A DNA stretch of 64,000 bases from Roseibium album. Its GTDB lineage: Bacteria > Pseudomonadota > Alphaproteobacteria > Rhizobiales > Stappiaceae. The notes beneath the pieces were generated by a model. It had not been told where the DNA came from, ran no database searches, and saw only the letters and a program-made list of their open reading frames with translations. Both the position numbers and the translations under genes were made by a program. Location: contig CXTY01000005.1 in assembly GCA_001404055.1 (NCBI GenBank), positions 310,001 through 374,000 of the forward strand, read 5' to 3'. Shown in pieces: positions 17,046 through 27,624 of the stretch; position 1 is the first letter of the stretch, and each line of letters opens with the position of its first letter.

Positions 17046-20000
17046 CTATTCCGCGGCGGCCGAAGCCGCAGCGTTTTGATGGTCCCTCCGCTCTTTTGCC
17101 AATGACGTCAGCCCGAAGTCATCAAGGATTGTATAAAAGGCCGGAACGATGAAAACGATCATCAGTGTGGTTCCGACAAGGCCGAAGGCAATAGACGTCA
17201 CCAGTGGTATGAGGATCTGTGCCTGAGGGCTGGTCTCAAACAGGAGCGGCATCATGCCTGCAATGGTCGTGACGGAGGTCAGCAGGATTGCCCGGAACCT
17301 GGCTTTGGCACCGATAGGGGCAATCTCAGCAACGCTGTCCATGTCGGGGGCATGTTCATTCTTGATGAATTGAACCAGCAGGATGGAATCGTTGACCACG
17401 ATGCCTGCAAGCGAAATGAACCCCAACATGCTTGGAAGGGCAAAGTCGACGCCCATCAACAAGTGCCCCCAGACAGCTCCGATGAGCGCGAATGGGATGA
17501 GAACCATGACCACAATGGGCTCTATGTAACTACGGAATTGAAAACTGAGCAGGATGAAAACGAAAATCAATCCTGTCCCCAGAGCAGTTGCCATTGACGC
17601 CTGTGTCTTGGAACCTTCAGCGTTCTGACCTTCTATGGAAGCTTGCAGGCCGGGGTAGGTGTCAACAAGTCCGGGCAAAAATTCTTTGGCGGTGTCTGTG
17701 ACGATCTCGTTGGCATTTGCAACACCTAATAGGACATCGCCGGTAACCGTCACGGTGGGAATGCGATCAATTCGATTGATGCGTGTATAGCTTCGGTCCG
17801 AAATGATATTTGCAACCGTCCCCAAAGGAACGCGGTCGCCTGACGGGGTCTCGATCGTAAAGAGTTCAAGGTCCCCTAGACTGTTGCGGTCGGTGATATC
17901 CAGCCGAACATCTACTTCGAAACTTTCCGAACCGACCTGGACCTCGTCGGCGGTGATGCCGTTGTAGGCGCCTCTGAGCTGATCTGCGATGCTCTTTGCA
18001 TCCAGGCCGACAGCTCCAGCACCATCTTTAAGCGAAAGCGCAAGTTCAGGTTTGCCCAGGCTCAGGTCGTCGGAAACGTTGTAGACACCACCATAGCCGT
18101 TCAGCCAGGTTTGAAGCTCTGTGGAGGCCCGGTCAAGAACGCTGGGATCGGAATGTGTCAGGCGCAACTCAATGGCACGTCCCGCTGGCCCAATGCTTGA
18201 TTCGGTGATCACGATCCTGCGGACATCCAGCGTATCTGGCATTTGTTCGCGCCACAGGGTCAGGATTTCTTGGTTCCCAGCCTTTCTCTCTGCGCCTTCA
18301 AGCAAGTCGACATTGATCGTTGCCAGATGGGCGCCATTGGTTCCTGCGTCACTGTTCTCGTTAAATCGTACCAGCACGTTCTTGAGCAGAGACGTGTCGT
18401 CCGGATTTTCCGGAGACAGCAGCGTGTCCATGCTCTCCAGCGCTGAAAGGGTCTCGGCAACGACGTGCCGTGTGTCCTTCAAGGTGGCACTTGCCGGCAG
18501 TTCTATCCGCGCTTCAATCTGGTCACCTTCGACATTGGGAAAGGCCCTGAATTTCACAAGGCCGCCTGCGAACAGCGCAAGGGTGCTCAGGAAAAGCATG
18601 ATGCTGATACCGACTGCAAAATACCGGTTGCGCACCGACCAGCCGGCACAGGGCCCAACCACATGTTCGCGTAGCCAGGAAACCCCGGTTTCCGCTTTTT
18701 GCGTCACCCAGTTGGGTTTGTCGTTTGCAGATCCATGGGACAGGTGATTGGGCAGAATTAGGAATGCTTCGATCAATGAGATCGCAAGCACGAGAAGCAT
18801 AACGATAGGGATAACCCGCAACAGGTCACCAAGGTCACCGGCAATGAAGGCAAGCGCACCAAAGATGGCGGCTGTTGTGAGAAAGGAGGAAAAGACCCCC
18901 GGCGCAACCTGAAGCGTTCCCTGAACGGCTGCCTCAATGGGAGATAGGCCCTGCTGGCGTTTGGTGGCGATGTTTTCCGTAATCACGATGGCATCATCCA
19001 TCATGATGCCAACCACGATAAGCAAGGCGACCATCGACAGCATGTTGATGGTCAGGCCGAGCATCGACATGATCGCCAACGCACCAAGAAAGGAAACGGG
19101 CAGGCCCATCCCGATCCAGAACGCCTGGCGCCCGCCAAAAAAGATCCACATGGCCGCCACGACTAGCGCCAGACCCTGTCCGCTATTGTCAAGCAGCATC
19201 CAGAGGCGATCTTTCAAGGCAATCGAGCCGTCGTTGATAACCGTCAGGCTTATGCCGGGTGCTGCGCGGGCCTGCTCTTCCTCGACAAAAACTTTTACAC
19301 GGTCAACAACATCGATGAGATCGTCACTGCGCGTCATCGAAACATCAAGAACCGCTGCAAGCTCTCCATTAAGCCGGGTTTCAACTTCTTCGTCCTCGAA
19401 GAGGTCGGTAATGGTCGCAATATCGCCAAGCTTGATCTGCCCGCCCTGGGCAGAAGAGGCAACAATAACGGACGAATAAGCGTCAGCTGCGAGGCGCTCA
19501 TCAGCAAAACGCAGCAGGATTGAGCCGCCTTCACTGGAGATTTCACCTGATGGTGCATTGATGTTTTGCCGTGTCAGGGTATCGGCAATTTCAGCAAGCG
19601 TCAGACCGAGTTCACGCGCTGCAGCGTCCCGCACCTCAATCCTGAACTGGCGATCTGAAAAGCCCGAGATCTCGACCTGCGGTATTCCGCCAAACTGAAG
19701 CATGCGTTCCTTGACAGCTTCCGCATAGTTCTTGAGCTGTGGCTTATCCTGAACACCTGTTATGACCACGGACGTCGCGTCACTCAGGCGACCAGCTTTT
19801 TCGACAGTCGGGTCTTCCACACTGTCGGGAAAGTCGGAAATCGCGCTGATCTCTCTGTCGACATCGAGCATGAGCTGATCAATGTCCTTGCCTTCCACGA
19901 TACGAACAGTGGCAAGCGCCAGGTTTTCCCGCGAGTCGCACTTGAGTTCATCAATATTTTCAATGCCATCGAGCGCATCCTCGATACGGCGGCAGATTGT

Positions 20001-20177
20001 TCTTTCAACATCTGCGGATGTGGCACCGGGATAGGCAACGTTGACCGTAATTTCCTTGATGGGAACTTGCGGAAACGTCTCCATCAAAAGGTTCGGGATA
20101 TTGAGCAGACCGAGAATGATCAGCCCGGCCATCAAAAGATTTGCTGCTGTCGGGTGCTTGACGAAGTACCGGATCAT
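17046..20177 (-). CDS. RND-family efflux transporter, inner-membrane pump subunit
   Basis: This 1043-residue protein has the AcrB/MexB-type plan: an N-terminal membrane helix, a large periplasmic loop, a membrane block, a second loop and a final membrane block. The proton-relay acidic pair is D394/D395 in GIMMDDAIVITEN. RND pumps export amphiphilic compounds using the proton gradient, together with an adaptor and an outer-membrane channel. The adaptor gene overlaps upstream by 4 bases; no TolC-like gene is in the window. A TetR gene is divergent upstream. The substrate is unknown. Confidence 0.96.
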   Translation of the reverse strand: MIRYFVKHPTAANLLMAGLIILGLLNIPNLLMETFPQVPIKEITVNVAYPGATSADVERTICRRIEDALDGIENIDELKCDSRENLALATVRIVEGKDIDQLMLDVDREISAISDFPDSVEDPTVEKAGRLSDATSVVITGVQDKPQLKNYAEAVKERMLQFGGIPQVEISGFSDRQFRIEVRDAAARELGLTLAEIADTLTRQNINAPSGEISSEGGSILLRFADERLAADAYSSVIVASSAQGGQIKLGDIATITDLFEDEEVETRLNGELAAVLDVSMTRSDDLIDVVDRVKVFVEEEQARAAPGISLTVINDGSIALKDRLWMLLDNSGQGLALVVAAMWIFFGGRQAFWIGMGLPVSFLGALAIMSMLGLTINMLSMVALLIVVGIMMDDAIVITENIATKRQQGLSPIEAAVQGTLQVAPGVFSSFLTTAAIFGALAFIAGDLGDLLRVIPIVMLLVLAISLIEAFLILPNHLSHGSANDKPNWVTQKAETGVSWLREHVVGPCAGWSVRNRYFAVGISIMLFLSTLALFAGGLVKFRAFPNVEGDQIEARIELPASATLKDTRHVVAETLSALESMDTLLSPENPDDTSLLKNVLVRFNENSDAGTNGAHLATINVDLLEGAERKAGNQEILTLWREQMPDTLDVRRIVITESSIGPAGRAIELRLTHSDPSVLDRASTELQTWLNGYGGVYNVSDDLSLGKPELALSLKDGAGAVGLDAKSIADQLRGAYNGITADEVQVGSESFEVDVRLDITDRNSLGDLELFTIETPSGDRVPLGTVANIISDRSYTRINRIDRIPTVTVTGDVLLGVANANEIVTDTAKEFLPGLVDTYPGLQASIEGQNAEGSKTQASMATALGTGLIFVFILLSFQFRSYIEPIVVMVLIPFALIGAVWGHLLMGVDFALPSMLGFISLAGIVVNDSILLVQFIKNEHAPDMDSVAEIAPIGAKARFRAILLTSVTTIAGMMPLLFETSPQAQILIPLVTSIAFGLVGTTLMIVFIVPAFYTILDDFGLTSLAKERRDHQNAAASAAAE

Positions 20178-21547
20178 TTTTGGGTTTCTCCGGTTGGCAC
20201 GCCGTTGCCTGCAGCCAGTGCCAGGCTTTCAACAGCTGCTTTGTCTTCCACCGGCTTTAAAAGCATGCCTTCGATAACGGGAGAGATATCACTGATGATT
20301 ACCTGCGTTCCCTTGGGCAGAGGGGCGCTCAGAACAACAATATCCCCGAATTGATAGGCCACATCAGCGTCCACCAGGGCGAGGCGCTTGTCCGGTGTGA
20401 CTGTCATGACCTTTCCATTCAAGACGGCATTGCGAGGCAAAATTGTCTGGTCTGCAAGTGGGGGGGCCGATAACTCGACCTCGGTGAACATTCCCTTCAC
20501 AAGCGGGGGTTTAACGCCGGGCCGAAGAGTATTGTACGGTTTGTCGACGGACACGATCAAACCGACTGACCGCGTATCGGGATCAACGGTGTCGCTGACC
20601 CTCTTGACCCTTGCATCCCATTTTGCTGCGTCCCCGACAGATCCAACACTGACAATTGCGGACAATCTGTCGAGTTCACGCCTTGCACGCAGCACGCCCT
20701 CTTCAGAATCGAGTTGTCCGGGAAATGCCATGTTTGCAAACCCAGACATGCTTGCCGGACTGATTTGCACGTCGATGTCAGCGGCGTCCGTGCCATCCAG
20801 TTCACCTATTGATGTTCCGGAAGAAACAAACTGGTCTATTTCAACATTGACCCTGGACACACGAGCATCGAATGGTGTGTGGATTGTGGTTCTTGTCAGA
20901 TTGAGTTCTGCCGTTTGCAGGCGGACTTCGTTTTTGCGTTTTGCCTGTTCCAGTGCTTTGCGTTTGACCGGATTGAGCGCAATTTCGTTTTCCAGGTCCT
21001 GTACATCAGCTTGCTGTTGAAGGACCACGGCTTCCTGGTTTTCAACTTGCTGATCTGAAATGACCTTGCGTTTCAAAAGCGTCTTCAATCGCTCAAGTTC
21101 GCGTTTTTCCAGATCCAGCACCGACTTTGAAATCTCAAGGGATTTCTTTTGTGTTTCAAGCGTGACGTCGAGCTCTTCCAGATCGACGGACGAGCTCGCA
21201 ATATCAGTCTGCGCCTCGGCGATCTCAAGCTCATAATCTTCCGGAGACAGTTTGATTAGGACTTCACCCTTGGCGACAAAATCACCGCGTTTGAGACTAG
21301 GGTTGATATAAGTGACACGTCCGGAAACCTGCGCAATTGCATCGAGTGTGCGGGTTGGCTCGACCGTGCCGTAACCGATAACACGCGGCACAAAGGTCTG
21401 CGGCTCGGATGTGACGACACGGACCACCGTGGCTGTTTCGGCAATCTCTGCCCGCTCAGGCGCGTTCTTTCCGCTGACCGCGAAATAAACGAGGGCAGCG
21501 CCAACGGCAATTGGCGGAACGATCATGGCTTTTTTCAACAGCGACAC
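20174..21547 (-). CDS. RND efflux periplasmic adaptor (HlyD/MFP family)
   Basis: The 457-residue protein begins with GTG at 21547 (GGAGA upstream) and an N-terminal membrane anchor (LLKKAMIVPPIAVGAALVYFAVSG region). It then shows the lipoyl-like halves (VSGRVTYINPSLKRGDFVAKGEVLIKL), a long alpha-hairpin coiled coil (about 95-210) and beta-barrel and membrane-proximal domains. It links the RND pump to an outer-membrane channel. Its stop shares ATGA with the pump start, so the two are translationally coupled. It is likely repressed through the palindromes in front of it. Confidence 0.95.
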   Translation of the reverse strand: MSLLKKAMIVPPIAVGAALVYFAVSGKNAPERAEIAETATVVRVVTSEPQTFVPRVIGYGTVEPTRTLDAIAQVSGRVTYINPSLKRGDFVAKGEVLIKLSPEDYELEIAEAQTDIASSSVDLEELDVTLETQKKSLEISKSVLDLEKRELERLKTLLKRKVISDQQVENQEAVVLQQQADVQDLENEIALNPVKRKALEQAKRKNEVRLQTAELNLTRTTIHTPFDARVSRVNVEIDQFVSSGTSIGELDGTDAADIDVQISPASMSGFANMAFPGQLDSEEGVLRARRELDRLSAIVSVGSVGDAAKWDARVKRVSDTVDPDTRSVGLIVSVDKPYNTLRPGVKPPLVKGMFTEVELSAPPLADQTILPRNAVLNGKVMTVTPDKRLALVDADVAYQFGDIVVLSAPLPKGTQVIISDISPVIEGMLLKPVEDKAAVESLALAAGNGVPTGETQK

Positions 21548-21757
21548 GTGTGTTCTCCGGTCGTAAAGGTGTGTCGGAAGGGAGTTTCCGCAAAATCACG
21601 CGTTGGCGAACTGGTTTGTTCCGCCAAAATGATTGTACTCAATTCCTGATTCATCCGGGAAGGATTCGTAAGTCCTTGAACCATTCAAAAATGCTCGTTC
21701 GATCGCCGTGGCTTTGTTTGAAAAAATTGACTTAAGACAAGGCGGTTTCATTTTAAA

Positions 21758-21773
21758 GCAAGTAGTCACTTGC
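21758..21773. promoter_or_regulatory. Palindromic operator 1 in the RND-TetR intergenic region
   Basis: GCAAGT, AGTC, ACTTGC form a 16-bp palindrome. It is the exact reverse complement of the core of operator 2. Position between the divergent efflux operon and TetR gene suggests a TetR-family binding site controlling both. Confidence 0.7.
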
Positions 21774-21788
21774 AATACCGCAGGCTGA

Positions 21789-21820
21789 CCCGTTTTGCAA
21801 GTGACTACTTGCAAAACGGG
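21789..21820. promoter_or_regulatory. Palindromic operator 2 in the RND-TetR intergenic region
   Basis: CCCGTTTTGCAAGT, GACT and ACTTGCAAAACGGG make a perfect 32-bp palindrome with 14-bp arms, containing the core shared with operator 1. The two centres are 39 bp apart. The length of the perfect arms is unusual for a protein-binding site and could also form a DNA or RNA hairpin. Confidence 0.7.
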
Positions 21821-21894
21821 CAGCAATAAACTTCTATGCACACATCTGCCAATCGGTGGGACGTTGGGTAGTGGCAATAATCAGGGTAGGTGGC

Positions 21895-22455
21895 GTGCCG
21901 AAAAGTATCGATCTAGACAGCGTATTTGTCGCGACAACCGAAGTGTTTTGTGAACGCGGCTTTGGCGGTACCACGACAAAGGAAATCGCGGAGCGTGCAA
22001 AGGTCAACGAGGCAACGTTGTTCCGCCGGTTTGGTACCAAGGTTGCGCTGATTGAAGCTGCGATTACCGAGGTGTTGTCCAATGCACCCTTCGGTCAGGT
22101 GCCTGCAAGCGACGATATCGAAGCCGACCTGATTGGCGTCGTCAGATCTTTTATGAAGACCCACGAAGAGTTTGGCGGCTTGGTGATGACACTAATTGCC
22201 CAGGTTACACATTATCCCGAGCTTCGCGGTGCGGGGGCCGCACTTGTACCCAACATGCAAGCAGTTGGACGCATCATTGCTTCGCACCAGGAAAAAGGCC
22301 GGATCAGGGAAGGAAGTGCCGACAAGTTTGCACTCGACCTGATTGCACCGCTTGCCATCGCCAATTTCATGAAAGTGTCTGAACTTGCCCCATGGCATGG
22401 CGACATTGATGTTGAGGAACACGTGAAGACATTCCTGTCCGGGCATGCGGTGTAA
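21895..22455 (+). CDS. TetR-family transcriptional repressor
   Basis: The N-terminal TetR helix-turn-helix is clear: EVFCERGFGGTTTKEIAERAKVNEATLFRRFGTK, where the recognition helix ends in LFRRFGTK. The C-terminal part is a helical ligand-binding domain. With a GTG at 21895 (AGGGTAGG upstream) the protein has 186 residues; GTG codons at 21856 and 21871 are alternatives. It is divergent from the RND efflux operon and probably represses it and itself through the two palindromes. The ligand is unknown. Confidence 0.9.
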   Translation: MPKSIDLDSVFVATTEVFCERGFGGTTTKEIAERAKVNEATLFRRFGTKVALIEAAITEVLSNAPFGQVPASDDIEADLIGVVRSFMKTHEEFGGLVMTLIAQVTHYPELRGAGAALVPNMQAVGRIIASHQEKGRIREGSADKFALDLIAPLAIANFMKVSELAPWHGDIDVEEHVKTFLSGHAV

Positions 22456-22521
22456 GCCTGCCGGTACAAAATGTCGGTAAGTGTAAAAATGCTGCTGAAA
22501 ATTCTGCCAGATCGGAGGCTT

Positions 22522-23397
22522 TTACCACCAAAGGCGAGGCAGCGCAGCACGGGCGCGAAGCCCTTCCTCGGTCAGCCGGCGGCGGATCAGATGCTCATCT
22601 GGCTCATCGCTGGGGCCGAAGTCCGATGCGTGGATCCCTGCAGTAATGAATAGAACATCAATGTCTTGTGAGACCGCACCGCGAATATCCGTAGGCAGGC
22701 CGTCACCAATTGCGAGCACGTCTTCCTTGGCTATTTTTTCGCCTGCAAGTTTTGCCAGCCGCTCGAGCGCTGCGTCATAAATCGGTGCATGCGGTTTGCC
22801 GAGAATGGCAACTTCACCGCCCAGGTCCTCGTAGAGCCTGGCGAGCGCGCCTGCACACCAGACAAGCTTGTCTCCGCGTTCCACAACAATGTCCGGGTTT
22901 GCGCAGATCATTGGTAGTTTTCGGTCGGCAAGCTTTTTAAGGCGGTCCCGGTAGTCATCCGGAGATTCGGTTTCATCATTTGCAAGACCGGTGCAGCTGA
23001 TGGCTTCTGCATCGTCGTCATTCGACGTGAAAGTGGCTTCAAGATCCCAGTAAAGCGGTTGGTCGCGATTAGGGCCGATATGCAGCAGCGTCTTGCCTCC
23101 CTGTGCTTCCAATATTGCGCGCGTAACGTCGCCGGAGGTTACGATGTCGTCATAGGCCTCGGTTGGCACGCCCAGGCTGGCAAGCATTTCGCCAACCTGT
23201 TTTGCGGGACGCGGTGCATTTGTAATCAGTACGACTTTGCCGCCGTTTTCTTCCCGGTAAGTCCGCAAAGCCTTATGAGCGTCTTCAAAGGCTGCAACAC
23301 CATTATGCAGGACTCCCCAGACATCACACAGAATGCCCTTGTAGGAGGGGGCGAGGGCGCGAAGCCCTTCAACAAGAAGCGGTGCAGAAACGGTCAT
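22522..23397 (-). CDS. HAD-superfamily class IIA hydrolase (TIGR01459-like, NagD relative)
   Basis: The 291-residue protein has HAD motif I modified to [10 protein letters not shown], motif [10 protein letters not shown], motif III Lys in [12 protein letters not shown] and motif [13 protein letters not shown], with a class IIA cap between motifs II and III. This pattern matches the alphaproteobacterial TIGR01459 family of unknown phosphatase substrate. Conserved Trp/Leu replace part of the usual DxDG, but both Asp-equivalent positions needed for catalysis should be checked. It is divergent from mutL and convergent with the TetR gene. Confidence 0.88.
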   Translation of the reverse strand: MTVSAPLLVEGLRALAPSYKGILCDVWGVLHNGVAAFEDAHKALRTYREENGGKVVLITNAPRPAKQVGEMLASLGVPTEAYDDIVTSGDVTRAILEAQGGKTLLHIGPNRDQPLYWDLEATFTSNDDDAEAISCTGLANDETESPDDYRDRLKKLADRKLPMICANPDIVVERGDKLVWCAGALARLYEDLGGEVAILGKPHAPIYDAALERLAKLAGEKIAKEDVLAIGDGLPTDIRGAVSQDIDVLFITAGIHASDFGPSDEPDEHLIRRRLTEEGLRARAALPRLWW

Positions 23398-23510
23398 GGC
23401 GGGTCACTCGGATTACAATAGGTCTGATAAGGTTTGCAAAGAATCGAGGCAAACTCGGCGCGGACCATATAGGAACAGGGCGCAGTGTGAAACCGAGTAG
23501 AGGGACTTTC

Positions 23511-25400
23511 ATGCAAGTCAGGCAACTAGGCGAGACGATCATCAACCAGATTGCCGCTGGTGAGGTCATCGAAAGACCGGCCAGCGTCATCAAGGAGCTG
23601 GTTGAAAACGCCGTCGATGCCGGGGCGAACAACATCGATATCGTTACCGCAGCTGGCGGCAAAACCCTGATGCGTGTGTCCGATGACGGCAGAGGAATGC
23701 TTCAGGGTGATCTCAAACTGGCAATCCGGCGTCATTGCACGTCGAAGATTTCAGATGACGATCTTTTTGACATTCGCACACTCGGCTTCAGGGGCGAGGC
23801 CTTGCCCTCAATTGGTTCGGTTGCCCGGCTTGCAATCCAAACCCGGCACGCAGACGAAGACCACGCCTGGGCAATCGCGGTTGAAGGAAGCAGGGAGCAG
23901 GCAATTGTTCCGGCAGCGCGAACCAAAGGGACGCAGGTTGAAGTGCGGGATCTGTTTTTCGCAACACCTGCCCGGCTGAAATTCCTGAAGTCGGACAGGG
24001 CCGAAGCTTCTGCCATCACTGAAATCGTTAAACGGATCGCGCTTGCTTATCCTGAGGTGGGCTTTTCTCTGTCTGGCCCGGACCGTCAACCGCAAAACTG
24101 GCCGGCGGCAAGAGGCGAGGAGCCTGAACTGGCGAGGATCGCTCAAATTCTGGGGCAGGATTTCGTCGATAACGCCATGGAAATCGATGCCGAGCGCGAA
24201 GGGGTCCGGTTGTCGGGCTTTGCCGGTTTGCCCACGCATCATCGAGGCAATGCCCAGCATCAGTTCTTCTTCGTGAATGGCCGTCCGGTGAAGGACAAGC
24301 TGCTATTGTCCGGCCTGCGTGGTGCCTATGCAGATGTGCTGGCCCGCGACCGGCACCCGGTTGTCGTATTGTTCATTGATCTCGAACCGGGGCAGGTCGA
24401 TGTAAACGTTCATCCGGCAAAAGCCGATGTACGGTTTCGCGATTCCCAGCTGGTGCGTGGTCTGCTTGTCGGCGCGATCAAACACGCTCTCGTTCAATCC
24501 GGTCATCGTTCTTCAACGTCCAACGCTACTGTTGCCCTCGATGCGCTCAGGGCGCAGGGAGCCGGTTTTCAGGCTCCGCATTCAGCAGGTGGTGAAACAA
24601 CAGAGTTTCAGCATCGTTTTGGTGGAGGTTCCGGACAGGCGACCCATGCACCTCGCTGGCAGGCTGGTGCCTTTAGCCCCCTGGAAAGTGCAGAGGCGGC
24701 AAGTGGATTTGCCGAGCAGCCACAGCCGGGCTATCAGACAAAAAACGGGTTTTCGGACTTCAACGCACCTTCCGCCGATGCTCGCGCTCATGACGTGCCG
24801 GTTGAAGTGGAAAAAACGCAGTTGCCGCTCGGGGCTGCGCGTGCGCAGGTCCATGAAACATATATCATCGCGCAGACCGGCGATGGCGTGGTCATTGTGG
24901 ACCAGCATGCCGCCCATGAACGCCTTGTCTATGAACGCCTGAAAGAAGCGCTCGCCAAGAAAGAGGTGTCCAGACAGATCCTGTTGATCCCCGAGGTCAT
25001 CGAGCTACCGGAAGAAGACGCGACGCGTCTGGCCGAGCGCGCTGAGGATCTGGAAAAGGTTGGATTGATTCTTGAGGCCTTTGGGCCCGGTGCTATCGCA
25101 GTCAGGGAAACGCCCGCCATTCTGGGCGACATGGATATCCAGGGCATGGTCCGCAACCTTGCTGACGAACTTGCCGAGTGGGAAACGGCAGATGGTCTGA
25201 AGGAAAAGCTTGACCATGTTGCTGCCACCATGGCGTGTCATGGCTCCGTTCGCGCGGGCCGAAGAATGCGCCCTGAGGAGATGGATGCGCTTTTGCGCGA
25301 CATGGAAGCAACGCCGCTCTCAGGCCAGTGCAATCATGGTCGACCGACATGGGTGGAATTGAAACTGACGGATATCGAGAAGCTCTTTGGCCGGAAGTAG
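23511..25400 (+). CDS. mutL: DNA mismatch repair protein MutL (with endonuclease motif)
   Basis: The 629-residue protein starts at the ATG at 23511 (AGAGGGA upstream); the frame extends further upstream but without homology. The GHKL ATPase motifs are [16 protein letters not shown] and [10 protein letters not shown]. After a Gln/Ala-rich linker the C-terminal domain has [12 protein letters not shown] (D464 to E475), the endonuclease motif of MutL proteins in bacteria without MutH, plus [12 protein letters not shown] and a CNHGRP variant of CPHGRP. It nicks the daughter strand after MutS recognises a mismatch. Confidence 0.97.
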   Translation: MQVRQLGETIINQIAAGEVIERPASVIKELVENAVDAGANNIDIVTAAGGKTLMRVSDDGRGMLQGDLKLAIRRHCTSKISDDDLFDIRTLGFRGEALPSIGSVARLAIQTRHADEDHAWAIAVEGSREQAIVPAARTKGTQVEVRDLFFATPARLKFLKSDRAEASAITEIVKRIALAYPEVGFSLSGPDRQPQNWPAARGEEPELARIAQILGQDFVDNAMEIDAEREGVRLSGFAGLPTHHRGNAQHQFFFVNGRPVKDKLLLSGLRGAYADVLARDRHPVVVLFIDLEPGQVDVNVHPAKADVRFRDSQLVRGLLVGAIKHALVQSGHRSSTSNATVALDALRAQGAGFQAPHSAGGETTEFQHRFGGGSGQATHAPRWQAGAFSPLESAEAASGFAEQPQPGYQTKNGFSDFNAPSADARAHDVPVEVEKTQLPLGAARAQVHETYIIAQTGDGVVIVDQHAAHERLVYERLKEALAKKEVSRQILLIPEVIELPEEDATRLAERAEDLEKVGLILEAFGPGAIAVRETPAILGDMDIQGMVRNLADELAEWETADGLKEKLDHVAATMACHGSVRAGRRMRPEEMDALLRDMEATPLSGQCNHGRPTWVELKLTDIEKLFGRK

Positions 25401-25465
25401 TCCTAAATCTGATCTCTCGCGAGATGCAAAGTGCAATTGGCAAGCCAGCCAAGCAGGAGAAAAGT

Positions 25466-26335
25466 ATGACTGACGCCGAGACCAAGCAGGCTGGAACAGC
25501 GCTGAACCAGCCCCAGGGCCTCTGGAAGAAGACTGCGCGTCGGTTTGCCGGACTGGCTCTGATTTTGGTCATCGCCTACGGCATGGCTGCAGGGTACATG
25601 TACCTCAACCAGCGCAGCTTCATCTTTGTACCAAGTGGCGAGTTGGCAGAGCCTTCCGAAAAGGGGCTTGAGAATGTAGCTGTCGAAAAGGTTCAGATGG
25701 CGGACGGTACCAATGTTACTGTCTGGACATCTGCTCCGGTTACGCCGGACACGCCAACAGTGCTGTATTTTCATGGGAACTCCGGGAACGTTTCGACCCG
25801 GTGGAAGCGTTTCAAACAGATTCTGGACAGTGGCTATGGACTTTATGCGCCGAGCTACCGCGGATACGCGGGCAGTGAGGGCAGCCCTTCAGAAGCAGCT
25901 CTTGTTTCCGATGCTCTTGAACACTTTGATAGGCTGATTGCTTCAGGAACACCGATCATCGTGCATGGAGAGAGCCTGGGCTCCGGGGTTGCCAGCGCAG
26001 TTGCAACAGAGCGCCCGCAGGCAGGACTCCTTGTCCTGGAAGCACCATATACGGCGCTCGTCGACATGGCCTCAGCGCAGTATCCTTGGTTGCCCGTGAA
26101 TTTCCTCATGGAGGACAAGATGCTCACCCGCGAGCGCCTGCCTGGCGTGAAGGCACCTGTTCTGATTGTGCATGGGACAGAAGACAGGATCATTCCCGTT
26201 GAGCACGGGCAACGGCTTTTTGAACTGGCAAGTGATCCAAAGCAGCTTCTGATTGTTGATGGTGTCGGGCACAGCAAATTGTGGGCGAATGGTTTGTGGC
26301 CAGCCGTGAAAGAGGCCTGGACTCAGGCACAGTGA
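25466..26335 (+). CDS. Membrane-anchored alpha/beta hydrolase (BEM46/FSH-like)
   Basis: The start is the ATG at 25466 with AGGAGA upstream, giving 289 residues. A hydrophobic segment near residues 27-48 should anchor it to the membrane with the catalytic domain outside. The oxyanion YFHGNSGN, nucleophile GESLGSG, acid in HGTEDRIIP and GVGHSKL histidine define an alpha/beta hydrolase of the YfhR/BEM46 type. The substrate is not known. It lies 65 bases after mutL and ends at a bidirectional terminator. Confidence 0.9.
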   Translation: MTDAETKQAGTALNQPQGLWKKTARRFAGLALILVIAYGMAAGYMYLNQRSFIFVPSGELAEPSEKGLENVAVEKVQMADGTNVTVWTSAPVTPDTPTVLYFHGNSGNVSTRWKRFKQILDSGYGLYAPSYRGYAGSEGSPSEAALVSDALEHFDRLIASGTPIIVHGESLGSGVASAVATERPQAGLLVLEAPYTALVDMASAQYPWLPVNFLMEDKMLTRERLPGVKAPVLIVHGTEDRIIPVEHGQRLFELASDPKQLLIVDGVGHSKLWANGLWPAVKEAWTQAQ

Positions 26336-26387
26336 GTTCAAGCTAGCAATAAATACAAACCTTGGTGGTTCAAACCGCTCATGAAAG

Positions 26388-26416
26388 AGCCCCGAGCCTG
26401 ACGGTCCGGGGTTTTG
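26388..26416. terminator. Bidirectional terminator between hydrolase and porin genes
   Basis: GCCCCG and CCGGGG pair around about 12 bases (26389-26411), followed by TTTT on the plus strand and a pyrimidine-rich tail on the minus strand. It lies between two convergent genes. Confidence 0.7.
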
Positions 26417-26436
26417 AGTTTCTACTCCAAAATCAA

Positions 26437-27624
26437 TCAGAATGTGCGCTGGAGACGGAACGCGCCGTAAATTTCGTTCGTATCGCTCAAGCCGGATGAT
26501 CGGCTGAAGTCAAGATCGCGGTACTGCAGTTCAGGGCCCATGATGAAGCCTTGGATCGGTTCCCAGACCACATTCGCCGTCGCATCCCATTGGGTGAAGT
26601 CATAAGCGCCGGTCCCGCCTTCCACGTTGTGGTAACCGCCCTCAATGTTGGTGACGAGCGTATCGGTGAGACCGAGGCTAATACCGCCAAAGACGTTCCA
26701 GGTCTTTGTCGATTCCGTATTTGATCCGGTAAAGACGGCGTCGGTGATCCGGCTATTCCAGCCCGTAGATCCGTAACCGCTGGCACCATCGGTGTAAACG
26801 CCCTGCAAAGCGACGTTGGCACCATTGCCGAGGCCTGCAAACTTGAATATGACGCCACCGCCGATGGCCCAACCCAGCTCATCCTCTGCACCGCCGGTCA
26901 CGCCGTTATAGGTCCCGTTGGGGTAAACCTGGTGGAGCGCGCCCATGATCTGGGCCTGACCCCAGCCCTGTTTTACGCCAAAAGCCGCAACGACGTCCGG
27001 CATGCGCGTGCCGCCATAGCCTTGGGTGCCGCCATTAAGCCCGACATTTGTTCCTCGGGCTGCCTGGTCCTCGACGGCCAGCGTTGCATTGAATCCGTTG
27101 CCAAATGCAAAGGTGTAAGCCAGCTGGTTCAGCTTCTGATCGCTGTAGCTTTCGATTTGTGCATTGTAGGAATAACCTGTGAAGAAATCGAAGTTAGAGC
27201 CAGCGCGTCCAGCTAGCAATCCGCCCCACTGAATGTAAGCCTTGTCCAGGGTGAAGGAGGTATTGTTGTTGTTTGTCGCGGTGCCGTACAACTCGATAAA
27301 TGAGCGCAGTGTGCCGAATTCGGTTGCTGTGCGCGCGTCAAGATAGAGGTACCCGCGGGACCGCCACTGGTAGCCGTCTGTGTCCCGGTCACCCCAGGCA
27401 TTTTGAGCGTCGCCAAAGTTGCGTACACGGAATTCTGTGCGAACACGGCCACCGACCCGCAAGCAGGTCTCAGTCCCTGGAATGGAATAGAAACGCGTGC
27501 CGTAAGCATCGCAGATTCTGACGTAATCAACAGGTTCGGGAGCGATCGGCAGATCCGCCGCCTGTAAAGGATTAGCTGCGGCGAGGAGGCCGGTGAACGC
27601 ACCAAGAACAGCAAAACGAGTCAT
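26437..27624 (-). CDS. Outer-membrane porin (Porin_2 family)
   Basis: The 395-residue precursor has a signal peptide ending ANPLQA-ADLP and the Porin_2 opening YVRICDAYGTRFYSIPG followed by TETCLRVGGRVRTE, nearly the standard Omp2/RopA-type start of Rhizobiales porins. The rest alternates short polar and aromatic strands, and the chain ends in Phe, as beta-barrel substrates of BAM do. It forms a general diffusion pore. The start has GGAG and a 6-base spacer. Expression is likely strong and monocistronic, with a terminator downstream. Confidence 0.95.
   Translation of the reverse strand: MTRFAVLGAFTGLLAAANPLQAADLPIAPEPVDYVRICDAYGTRFYSIPGTETCLRVGGRVRTEFRVRNFGDAQNAWGDRDTDGYQWRSRGYLYLDARTATEFGTLRSFIELYGTATNNNNTSFTLDKAYIQWGGLLAGRAGSNFDFFTGYSYNAQIESYSDQKLNQLAYTFAFGNGFNATLAVEDQAARGTNVGLNGGTQGYGGTRMPDVVAAFGVKQGWGQAQIMGALHQVYPNGTYNGVTGGAEDELGWAIGGGVIFKFAGLGNGANVALQGVYTDGASGYGSTGWNSRITDAVFTGSNTESTKTWNVFGGISLGLTDTLVTNIEGGYHNVEGGTGAYDFTQWDATANVVWEPIQGFIMGPELQYRDLDFSRSSGLSDTNEIYGAFRLQRTF

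Noticed and set aside
21789..21820. The long palindrome as a transcription terminator
   Set aside because: It lies between divergent promoters, has no following U-run and shares its core with a second copy, which fits an operator better.
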